From positions 1,178,001 to 1,242,000 of the forward strand of contig JARGXX010000079.1 of the NCBI GenBank assembly GCA_030374765.1: 64,000 nucleotides of DNA, written 5' to 3'. Below, in pieces: positions 22,049 to 30,176 of the stretch (its first letter is position 1; every line of letters starts with the position of its first letter). The stretch comes from Agarophyton chilense (taxonomy: Eukaryota > Rhodophyta > Florideophyceae > Gracilariales > Gracilariaceae). The notes beneath the pieces are model-generated. The model was not told the origin of the DNA. It ran no database searches and was given only the letters and a program-made list of their open reading frames with translations. A program made the translations under genes and the position numbers.

Positions 22049-22718
22049 GAGCTAGCGTGAAAAATAAAATATGTTTCTGTAGGTAAATGGGGCGTAGAGT
22101 ACAGAATGAGTTGCGAACGGTAAGGTAAAAAAAGCAATTATTTACGGGGCGTTGGGAGACGCGAACGTGGCGGTGAGTGTGCGTGACGGAAGCATTGACG
22201 AGACAGCGCGAAGCGCAAGATCAGTCGGACGAAAAGAAATGCGTGGAATCGCAGACAAGGACAAATGGTTTTTTTTTTTGTTTACGACGAGTGTGAATTG
22301 TAGTAGACAAGGAGCGAGGGAGGGTGCGATGCACTACAGCATAGTCAGCATGACGGATGAGGCAGATTTAAACAATGTGGAATGGAGGTTTGAGGCATGG
22401 AAGGGAAGAACGTCACTCCACGTTGACAGAGGTGGCGGACGCGATTAATCTTTTTTTTTTTTTTTTCCAAGCGGACGGATGCTTTTATGCGTTGGCGCGC
22501 CAAAAGCACACCATACATTGTGAAGGTGGCAAAAAAGAGGTACGCTCGAGAGGTGGACACAAAACGTGACTGCTTCACAGCCCCCACGGCTAATTATAGC
22601 TATGCGCTCCATCCGTGTGCACGCAACCAGCCAGCGCCTGTTCCACGTGTCCACACGCCGTACAACATGCCGCCACACTACTTTTGCGCTTGGGCGCGCG
22701 GAAGGCGTCACACGATGA
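22049..22718. promoter_or_regulatory. Intergenic with poly-T tracts
   Basis: 3' flank of cytidine deaminase and upstream region of the CTC1-like gene. Runs of T occur at about 22268-22278 and 22450-22466. G+C rises sharply from about 22600. No gene supported. Confidence 0.4.
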
Positions 22719-25700
22719 ATGCGCCCGGTCGGCGCGCGCGCGCGAGGTACCGCCCCGCTCATGATGCGTCCGCCGTCGCCGTTGCCGCCGCCGTCGCCGC
22801 TCCACCACACGGTGAGCGCCGTTGTGCCGACGGCGCGCTCGCGCGACGCGCTGCGCGCCCTTCTGGCGCGTCTCTGTAGCGCGGCGGCGCGCTTTCCGCT
22901 GCTCAATCTACACGCGTGTCACATGTCTTCGCGCATCGTGCTGCCGTGTGAGCGAGACCATGATGACCATCCACACGCCGCCGCCGCCGCCGCCCCCGCC
23001 CCCGTCGACGCTGCGTTTTGTGCGCGTACGTTTGCATCCTCACCTACCGTCGTGTCCGTGTGCGCTTTGTTTGTTGCCCGCATTTCACCCACCCCAGATG
23101 GTCAGCTTGTTGTGGTGTGCGGACACACGCGTGTGTCTCTTGTTGTGGCGCCGCCTCCGATGCCGCATTTGAGAGATGCGCTTGTGTTCATTTCCGAGTG
23201 GCGCTATATCCCAGCCGGTCATTTCGAAGTGTTGTCTAGACATATTCATCCGCTCACGCTGCCTGTGCAAATCCCGTCCTACAGTGTAATCTCTCCGTCG
23301 TTATGCGAATCATCAACGCGCTCGCACCATCGCCTCAATCTGGCCGCCATCGTCGCCGCCAAGTCGCCCGTCATTGCGCGCTCCAACTTTCTTGTGGAGC
23401 TTTGCTTGAACAAGCTCGCAGTAACGCTTGTGTTTCGGCACGACGCTGTCAAATGGTGGCCGTTCGTCCACGTCCATCGTCATATCATGGTGTCCAACCT
23501 TCGAGTCAAAGTGTTGAAAAAGTACAATAATCGTCATGTGCTATGCACCTGCGCCAACTCCTCTGTTTACGCTGTACCGCGTACCACCGCTGTGCCGCGT
23601 ACTACCAACAAGCGCGCGCGACCTACGTCGCCGCCGCCGTCGCACGCCGCCGTCGCCACCTCCGAAACGCGCGCGCAAGCAACAGTGCCCAAACTGGTCA
23701 CGTACGAGGGGCACGTCACCGACGTGGCCGCCAACGGCACCATCACGTTGGACGAAAAACTCACACTTCACCTTGGACCCGCACAGCCGCGCGCGCTGGT
23801 GGCTGCGTTGCGGCCAGGAGCCACAATACAAGTTCATGCCGCAGTGGTGTATCAATCGCCCCAGTCCATCGCCCTATTCCCCACCGCGCGCTGCACGCTC
23901 TCCGTGTTGTACTTTGGGGATGCGCACGCAAACAGTGCCAACATGTTGCACAAGGCGAGCTGTTGGCCGCTGCTGTGGATGCGTTGGCCGTGCACTCTCA
24001 TTGCGTGCGCGTACGATGTGTACACGGCACTTTGCTCAAAGTTTGGGCGCTGGTTGGCGCTCACCGCCTCGGACTTGGATCGCTGTTTGCTGGGCACCAG
24101 CAATCACACTGGTTTGGTGCAGTACGTTATGCATGTGCACACTGGTGTAGAACATGTTTTGAAGGTAGCGGCGTCAAAGAGACGTGATTTTTATAGCGAG
24201 TTTTTTCATCCGCTTGCTGCGTCCAAACCAGATGAGCTCAACTGCTGCTTTGTTCCCACGCTTGCGCACGTCATCAAAGGCGTTCAAGGTATGTGGAAAC
24301 AGTTTTTGTTGGCGCAAACCACAATGGAAGAGGCGCAGCACCAGCAGGAGCGGCTCAACGGCAGGCAGTACAAGACGCGCATGTTTGGAAGAGGTGATCT
24401 TTATGACATGTTGTTGACACTTGGGCTCGGTACAATCATTGGCGCGCCGCATGCTGGTCGAATGGCTCTTGTGGGACGCTTGCAATGCCAGAGTGATCGT
24501 TACGGTGGCGCGCTACTTTTGAGCGATTGTACTGCTCGTGTGCATGTGGTGTGCGTGGGTGACGTGCAGGCGTGCATGCTGGAGGCCATTATCTCTGTAC
24601 AGCAGTTTGACATTGTGGTAAACAGTTGTGCGACGGAAGACATGCACACTCTCATTACATTTGTATTTCACGCGCACGACGTCAAGGTGTTGGTGGACGG
24701 CCCGTACGTGGACGTGGATACGAGCAGCGCGGCGCGTCAACAAGGCGAGGAGGGTGGCGGCGGCACATGGCGCGAAACGGCTTCGAAACAGCTATCAGCG
24801 AGCAACGCGTGCGACGGCGACGACGAGGTGCAGAGTGTGCACACACGGCGCGCGGACGCGGTGTGGGCGTGCGTGTTTGTAGAGGGGGCGCGCTTCGAAA
24901 ACGGCAGCGCGACGATTGACGGACGGCTGCTGGCGTTTCGCAGAGGGGCGGGCAGCAAGTGGTCGGCGCTGGACGAGGACGGCGAAGGCTTTTGGCGGGT
25001 GGCGTTGCGCATCGCGGGCGCGGCGTTTGTGAGCGTGTGCGCGGCGACGGTACGCGAGGGCAGAGTGTACTCGGTGCGGTGCTCGGGGCTGGACGACGTG
25101 GGGGATGTGCGACGGTTCGTGGGGTCGGGCGGGCGGGCGGCGGTGGGGCGGGGGGGCGGGGCGCTGCGGCTGCGGAGCGTGGCGGAGGGGGGCGCATTGG
25201 TGGAGCGCGTGGAGGCGGAGCAGTTGGAGGGGCTGGAGGGGCTGGAGGGGGGGAGGGCGCGGTACGTGACACGGGCGGTGGGATGGTTTGAGGAGCGCGC
25301 GCGGGGGGGGGTTGGGAGCGAGTTGTGGAAGGTGTATGGGATGGGGATGGAAGGGGGGGACGAGGAGGAGGTGAGCGTGGTGGCGACGGTGGCGGAGCTG
25401 TGGGGGTGCGAGGAGGACGGCGTGTGGTGGGTGGTGGCGCGATTGGTAGACTGCGAGCTGGGCGTGTTCGACGTGCAGCTGTGGGTGCACGGAGGGACGC
25501 GCGCAGCGGCGGCGGCACGCGCGCTGGCCGAAGGCATGACGGTGGAGGTACGAGCGACGCGCGTGGTGCGCGGCGTCGAGGGGGAGGTACGACTAGTGGC
25601 CACGTCAGCATCGCGCATGGAAATTTACACCGTGGCACGTGTGGGGCGCGTGGCGCACACACACGCTGAGCACGTGGCGCACGAGTGGCAACCACGACAA

Positions 25701-26207
25701 GGGCCACAGCAAAATGACGGCGACGTGTTGCGCGCAACGCTGCGACGCGTGGGACGCGTGTGGACGACGCAGCTTGGCGACGGCGCACTGGCGCAGCAAG
25801 TGCAGCGGCGCGGGTGGTGTGGAATTGTACGCGTGTGGCACGCGCGCGTGACGCGCGCGTGGCACGAGCGTGGACGAGCGTGCGCCAGCGCGCTACTGGA
25901 TGACGGTAGTGGCGTGGTGGAGGCGCGCTTGGACGCGGCACAGCGTGAAGCGCTGTTTGAAGGTCGGCGCCAATGCTTGCCCGATGGACGACTTTGGGTG
26001 GCCGTGGTGGCTCATTCGCCGCGTCGCTTGCATCGCGGCGCGGACGTTCGTAGTGTGCGAGTGGGAGCGCGCCGTTCGACGGGGGTGTGGACGTTGTGCA
26101 AACGTGGGGGCGATGATGAAAGTATGGGGCGCGTGAGGATTACGCGCGTGCTGCGCGTTGGACATGAATTGGGCGTGCGAATTGGACTGGCGGAATTGGA
26201 CAAGTGA
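22719..26207 (+). CDS. CTC1: CTC1-like subunit of the CST telomere-maintenance complex
   Basis: A 1162-residue single-exon protein, near the length of human (1217) and Arabidopsis (1274) CTC1. CTC1 is the large OB-fold subunit of CST (CTC1-STN1-TEN1), which binds single-stranded telomeric DNA and helps polymerase alpha-primase fill in the C strand. Seen: a segment at 112-183 with ALVFISEWRYIPAGHFEVL and PLTLPV, close to the WSYLPPARW...PLTI block of human CTC1; YEGHVTDVAANG...LRPGATIQV at about 329-375 (human YSGAVTGVL...MRPGVCLQL); and several C-terminal beta-rich OB-like units including ALLDDGSGVVEARLD (human LLVEDGTAEAVVT). Matches are by memory and eye, not by search. The middle is Gly/Glu-rich and extremely GC-biased. 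The start could be the ATG at 22719, 22761 or 22764. Other OB-fold proteins (RPA1-like, POT1) fit less well. Confidence 0.62.
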   Translation: MRPVGARARGTAPLMMRPPSPLPPPSPLHHTVSAVVPTARSRDALRALLARLCSAAARFPLLNLHACHMSSRIVLPCERDHDDHPHAAAAAAPAPVDAAFCARTFASSPTVVSVCALFVARISPTPDGQLVVVCGHTRVSLVVAPPPMPHLRDALVFISEWRYIPAGHFEVLSRHIHPLTLPVQIPSYSVISPSLCESSTRSHHRLNLAAIVAAKSPVIARSNFLVELCLNKLAVTLVFRHDAVKWWPFVHVHRHIMVSNLRVKVLKKYNNRHVLCTCANSSVYAVPRTTAVPRTTNKRARPTSPPPSHAAVATSETRAQATVPKLVTYEGHVTDVAANGTITLDEKLTLHLGPAQPRALVAALRPGATIQVHAAVVYQSPQSIALFPTARCTLSVLYFGDAHANSANMLHKASCWPLLWMRWPCTLIACAYDVYTALCSKFGRWLALTASDLDRCLLGTSNHTGLVQYVMHVHTGVEHVLKVAASKRRDFYSEFFHPLAASKPDELNCCFVPTLAHVIKGVQGMWKQFLLAQTTMEEAQHQQERLNGRQYKTRMFGRGDLYDMLLTLGLGTIIGAPHAGRMALVGRLQCQSDRYGGALLLSDCTARVHVVCVGDVQACMLEAIISVQQFDIVVNSCATEDMHTLITFVFHAHDVKVLVDGPYVDVDTSSAARQQGEEGGGGTWRETASKQLSASNACDGDDEVQSVHTRRADAVWACVFVEGARFENGSATIDGRLLAFRRGAGSKWSALDEDGEGFWRVALRIAGAAFVSVCAATVREGRVYSVRCSGLDDVGDVRRFVGSGGRAAVGRGGGALRLRSVAEGGALVERVEAEQLEGLEGLEGGRARYVTRAVGWFEERARGGVGSELWKVYGMGMEGGDEEEVSVVATVAELWGCEEDGVWWVVARLVDCELGVFDVQLWVHGGTRAAAAARALAEGMTVEVRATRVVRGVEGEVRLVATSASRMEIYTVARVGRVAHTHAEHVAHEWQPRQGPQQNDGDVLRATLRRVGRVWTTQLGDGALAQQVQRRGWCGIVRVWHARVTRAWHERGRACASALLDDGSGVVEARLDAAQREALFEGRRQCLPDGRLWVAVVAHSPRRLHRGADVRSVRVGARRSTGVWTLCKRGGDDESMGRVRITRVLRVGHELGVRIGLAELDK

Positions 26208-26891
26208 GTTGTGTGTTGTATTTGGTTGTTGGATTAAAACTATGCGGTTTGACCGGCTAGTGATGTGTCCTGGGCGCGCGGTCGCGGCGGCGGCGATAGC
26301 GATGCCATGAAGGCGGCGGCAGCGGCGGCAGCAGCGGCAGCAGCGGTGGCGGCGGTTGCGCCGGATGAGACAGATGGGTGTAGATGCGACGGCAATTGGA
26401 GCGGCAGATGATGCGCGTGAGGCAGATGGTGTGCGCTGCAGGCGTGGCGCGACGACGCCTTAGAGCGGTCTGATCGCGAGCTAGGCGCATTGGGACGCTT
26501 GAATGGCGGACGCTTCATTTGTATTGTTTTTCTTTTTTGTTTTGTGCTTTTGTTTTCGCACAACACCGAAATGCACTGTGGCCTCGAAAGCGACAATGAC
26601 ACCAAAAGTAAACAAGGGCACACCAACGGCGGATGATGATGATGAAACAGAGACTGACTGTGTCGAACACACAATGTGACGACCACTTTGAACCGGCTTT
26701 CCGTGGCGGTGGTGGCGGGCGGCGCTTATGTAGCGGAATTTTTTTTTTTACGGACGCGCCATAACAAAAAGAGAAAAAAAATGACGCCCAATGACGCGCG
26801 CGTTTCTTTTGGTGTCGTCGAGACGCTTCTATTCTCACGCGGGAGCGAGCGCGCAGACGCGCAGACGGCGCGGGGGGCGCGTCGACGATGC

Positions 26892-26940
26892 TCGGGGGGG
26901 ATGAGGGATGAGGGATGAGGGATGAGGGATGAGGGCTGGG
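26892..26940. repeat. Heptamer tandem repeat (GGGATGA)n
   Basis: About five to six copies of a 7-base unit GGGATGA, clean in sequence, just downstream of the CTC1-like gene. A 12-base G run lies nearby at 27183-27194. Confidence 0.8.
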
Positions 26941-27494
26941 ATAAAAATAGCGAGGCACGTGGCACGCACGATGGGGGGTGATGTTTCTTTTTTTTGAGGC
27001 GCTTTTTGGTCGCGCGCGTTACGTACACTTTGTGGCGAAGACGACGACGATACGGCGTTATTTTACGTGGATTGCTGTCAAAGCGTCGGTTGCTATGACC
27101 GGTGTTACACAAAACTTTTGAGATTTGTTTTGAGCAACACGTTGCAGACATTGGCACAGCACTGTTTTGCTTGCAGTCGGTCGGGGGGGGGGGGTAAGGT
27201 TAAAGCAATTGATTAGCAATTGCTTGCCTACAGTAGTTTGGTTTGCAATCAATCAAGCTTGACTTACGTCATTGCTCCTCAACTGGTAATTACTTGGACG
27301 GTGGCGTAATTGATACAATGACGCATATGTGGGTGGTTCAGGAGACACTGGCACTCACACACGCCCAAACAGCACACGCCCCAAACAGCGCGACAATACC
27401 ATGCAGTTGCGCATACCAAGAGTGCTTTCTCTCCCCGCACCGAAGCGAACGTGTTTCATTGCTGCTCGCTGCTGCACGCTGCAGTGTACGTGAA

Positions 27495-27584
27495 GGGGGG
27501 GGGGGGGGGGGGGGGGAGGGGAAATGAATTGTGAAAAAGGTAGTGGCTGCCAAGAAATGGTCGCGTTGGGGGGGGGGGGGGGGG
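27495..27584. repeat. Two long poly-G tracts
   Basis: Runs of about 22 G (27495-27516) and 17 G (27568-27584), with a further G4 after the first. Such tracts can form quadruplexes and are prone to sequencing length error. Confidence 0.85.
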
Positions 27585-27670
27585 TATGCAATTTGGGGCG
27601 ACTCCAACGCTTGTATCTACAGTTTGTATGTAAAGTGTGACTGACGGCAGTGGTAGTGGGGGCAGCGGAA

Positions 27671-27674
27671 GCAG

Positions 27675-27722
<48 letters not shown>
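27671..27722. repeat. (AGC)n trinucleotide repeat
   Basis: About 15 near-perfect AGC/CAG units. No well supported reading frame of a known gene covers it, so it is probably intergenic. Confidence 0.85.
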
Positions 27723-27723
<1 letters not shown>

Positions 27724-28086
27724 GAGACGTGTTAAACAATGGCTCCACAAAAAGGGGAACAGCAAACAAGAGGCATCGGAAAGCGTGTGTTGCCGAACCT
27801 TGGACTGTGCATGGCGGCAAAAGTAACACAAGCCCAAACATCCACACACACGCTCGTGTGGGTGCGCTTTGTTTCACTTTCACATTCGATTTCACCTTCC
27901 ACACGCGCCGTCACAATCATTATCCCTAACTGCGTCGTCGTGAGTTTGCCACGCTTCGTGTGTCTGCCCTGTTACGCACCTGACTTGGAGGAGGAAAAGA
28001 AAAAAGAAGAAAAAAAACTGGCACTGCGACAAGACATGGCGCATGGCGCACGAGCATTTAATTGTTTGTTTGTTTGTTTAAAACGA

Positions 28087-28583
28087 TTACTCACGCGCGG
28101 TGGATTGACGCACCCAGTCCAAGTACGCGTCGTTTCCATCGGTAACGGCGTGTACAATAAGTTCGGGCACTTGATACGGATGAAGCTGAATGAGACGCGC
28201 GCGCAGCGCGTGTACCAGAGAAGCGCGCGTCTTCATCAGTAACAACAGCTCGGAATCCGTAATCACCTTATCCTGCCACCGATACGTGCTACTCACGCCG
28301 CGCACGACGTTAACACACGCCACAAGTCGTTCCTCCACCAGCGCGCGCGACACTGACGCCGCAACGTGCTCATCAGGCACAGTGGACACAGCCATCACCA
28401 CAGCAGCCGTGCGTTGGTTCGACTGCGTACTCACGCCGCGCGCACTGTCGCAAATCAATCAACAAATCAATCAGTCAGTCAGAATGGAACGAGGAAAAAC
28501 GCAAGCAGTGTACATCATCAAGCGCACCTCAGCGTGGCTAGCAGTAGCGTGGCGACGACGACGACGACGAAAGCGTACCTCAT
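28087..28583 (-). CDS. CUTA: CutA1-like protein with secretory-type signal, two exons
   Basis: A small trimeric ferredoxin-like fold protein; bacterial CutA is linked to divalent metal tolerance, but the eukaryotic role is not settled. Exon 1 28528-28583, intron 28445-28527 (GTGCGC...CGACAG, 83 nt), exon 2 28087-28444; 137 residues. Seen in exon 2: VSTVPDEHVAASVSRALVEE, LVACVNVV, GVSSTYRWQDKV, ELLLLMKTR, and LHPYQVPELI near the end, all family hallmarks. Exon 1 encodes MRYAFVVVVVATLLLATL, a strong hydrophobic signal sequence, so the product likely enters the ER or, less likely, is a plastid or membrane form. The splice is supported because it both supplies a start and completes the first beta strand (TAAVVMAVST). 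Without it the first ATG would be at 28395, cutting the fold. Confidence 0.88.
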
Positions 28584-28829
28584 GACGCAACCACAGTTGT
28601 TTGCGCAATGTGCTTGCAACGCGCTGCGATTGGCGACGGTTGCCGTCGAGGAGCGTTCCACACGCAGTGCCGCCGCTGCTGCAAGACGCTGTGCCACACC
28701 CACAAAGCACGGATCGCGCAGCGCCATGGCGTGCCGCCGCCGGGGAAAGCTGCGGGTGCCCGCCACTGCATAATAATACTCTCTACTACTGCCCTCTTCA
28801 CTTCGTTGCAATTCGAGACGCGCCGCGCT

Positions 28830-28959
28830 TGACAGTGCACGCTGACAGTAAACGCTGACAGTAAACGCTGACAGTAACGCTGACAGTGCACGCCGACAGT
28901 CAAATGCTTGCAGTGCAGGTTGACAGTAAATGCTGACGGTAAATGCTGATAGAAACAGC
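28830..28959. repeat. 13-base tandem repeat, about ten units
   Basis: Degenerate copies of TGACAGTAAACGC in a row, with variants (GTGC for GTAA, 12- and 14-base units). Located between the divergent CutA and coiled-coil genes. Confidence 0.8.
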
Positions 28960-29156
28960 TCACAGGGCGTGCCGTTGGTTGACAGCTTTTGTGCGGGTAC
29001 GGTAACGTTGGTACCTTCGTAACTTTCTCTACTGCAGTAGTGTACAATGCAACCTTTTTCGCTACACGCTGCGTACGTTGCGTAACATGCACCCGCTCGG
29101 TAACGTCCCACCACCACCACCACCACCAAGTCGGTCCGTCGCCCATCGCCAGCACC

Positions 29157-29577
29157 ATGGCGCCCAAAGCGCACGACGACGCGCACGACCACGTGCACGC
29201 GCAACCCGCGCCCGACGAGCTGCGACGCGCGGCGTACGGCGACCTACACGACGTCGAGACGCAGGCGCAGCGACAACGCCACTCGCACGACCAACAAGTA
29301 GGTAGGTACGCAGCCAAAGCCCCCCACTCCCGCCCAGCGATGCGCGTGTCTGACGCGTCGTCGTGCCCCCAAACCCCCCATGCCAGACCGTCTGCGCCGC
29401 GAGAACCAACTTCTCAAGGACGAGCTACGATGCGCGAAGCGCGCGCTGCGTGTCGCCGCCAAGCAACGCGCCGTCTTGCTACACAACCTCTGCGCGCTGC
29501 TGCGCACCGCGCGTCGCGAGGCCGCGCGTCGCCTTGTTCTCACCCCCGTTCCGCCGCAGCCGTCGTCGCCGCGGTGA
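29157..29577 (+). CDS. Small coiled-coil protein, two exons, family unknown
   Basis: Predicted exons 29157-29301 and 29387-29577 with an 85-nt intron (GTAGGT...TGCCAG). The 111-residue product starts MAPKAHDDAHDHVHAQ, has a His/Asp/Gln-rich first half, and then a heptad-rich helix spanning the junction (QQVDRLRRENQLLKDELR, followed by AKRALRVAAKQRAVLLHNL), ending Pro-rich. The splice is chosen because it joins the two helical pieces in the only frame that keeps the leucine spacing. The ENQLLKDEL pattern resembles a zipper dimerisation helix, but no basic DNA-binding region precedes it. An AATAAA (about 29701) follows. Function unknown; high GC means open frames occur by chance, which lowers certainty. 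Confidence 0.55.
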
Positions 29578-30176
29578 GAGGGCCACGCGGCGCGCGGCAC
29601 GGGAGGCAGCGGCGTCGACAAGCACGCCCGCACGCACGTCGCACGTGGCGCGCGCCTGGTGGACAGCGCCACGCAGCGCGCCCCAAACGCTGCCTTAACG
29701 TAATAAAGCCGACGCTATTGACGCTGGTCTGGTGTCGTTGCGCGCGCGTCTCCGTTATCCTCACACACACAACTTTGGCAGTCGCGCGTGTTGCCTTTGT
29801 TGCTTGCTTGCTATTGCTGTTGCTGCCCGACTCGCCATCTTGCCACCCGCCGTTCGAGTCGCTGCGCGTGCGTGCGACGCGTTGCAAATGCCGCCGCCGC
29901 GTGTTTTTTTCCGCCTCTTTTGAGTATTGTTTGCTGCCTGCGCCCGCTCGTCACGCCCACACCGCCCCTTCCTTCTGCTGTGTCTTCCCTCCCACCTCCA
30001 CCCACCTTCGCCCACCTCCGCGTCCTCCCTCCCGTCCTCCCTCCATCCTTCCCCCCCCCCCCCTCCGTCCTCGCCGCTCTTCACCGCCCCGCCGTCTGCG
30101 CCCACATCCGCCGCGAGACTCCCCCACCCTTTACCGCCTTGCGCCAAACTGCAATCATTCCCCCGTTCCACGTATC
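29578..30176 (+). promoter_or_regulatory. Pyrimidine-rich leader/promoter of the NDR kinase gene
   Basis: From about 29930 to 30176 the plus strand is dominated by C and T, including a run of 13 C at 30051-30063. This looks like a promoter and 5' UTR with pyrimidine tracts. No gene seen. Confidence 0.4.

Larger units (their letters stand above)
26208..28086. other. Repeat-rich intergenic region with possible small minus-strand exons
   Basis: 1.9 kb containing many simple repeats (annotated separately). On the minus strand two frames merit note: 26240-26518 (ATG, 92 codons, Lys/Arg start then His/Ala/Pro-rich low complexity) and 26481-26672 (no ATG, a possible membrane segment VPLFTFGVIVAFEATVHFGV followed by a Lys-rich tail). 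They overlap in different frames and I cannot decide whether either is real. Confidence 0.3.

Noticed and set aside
24682-25941. Long minus-strand frame (419 codons) opposite the CTC1-like gene, plus two others nearby
   Set aside because: They are Pro/Arg/Ala/Ser-rich mirror images of the GC-rich plus-strand gene with no domain pattern.
26892-26940. Interstitial telomere sequence
   Set aside because: Only five or six units of GGGATGA, which is not a telomere repeat I know for red algae; left as a simple repeat.
28830-28959. Repeat array considered as a CRISPR
   Set aside because: Units are 13 bases, directly joined without spacers, in a eukaryotic nuclear region.
28989-30176. N-terminal extension of the NDR kinase by over 390 residues
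   Set aside because: It includes a spliced coiled-coil gene and a pyrimidine-rich leader; homologues begin near the ATG at 30177.
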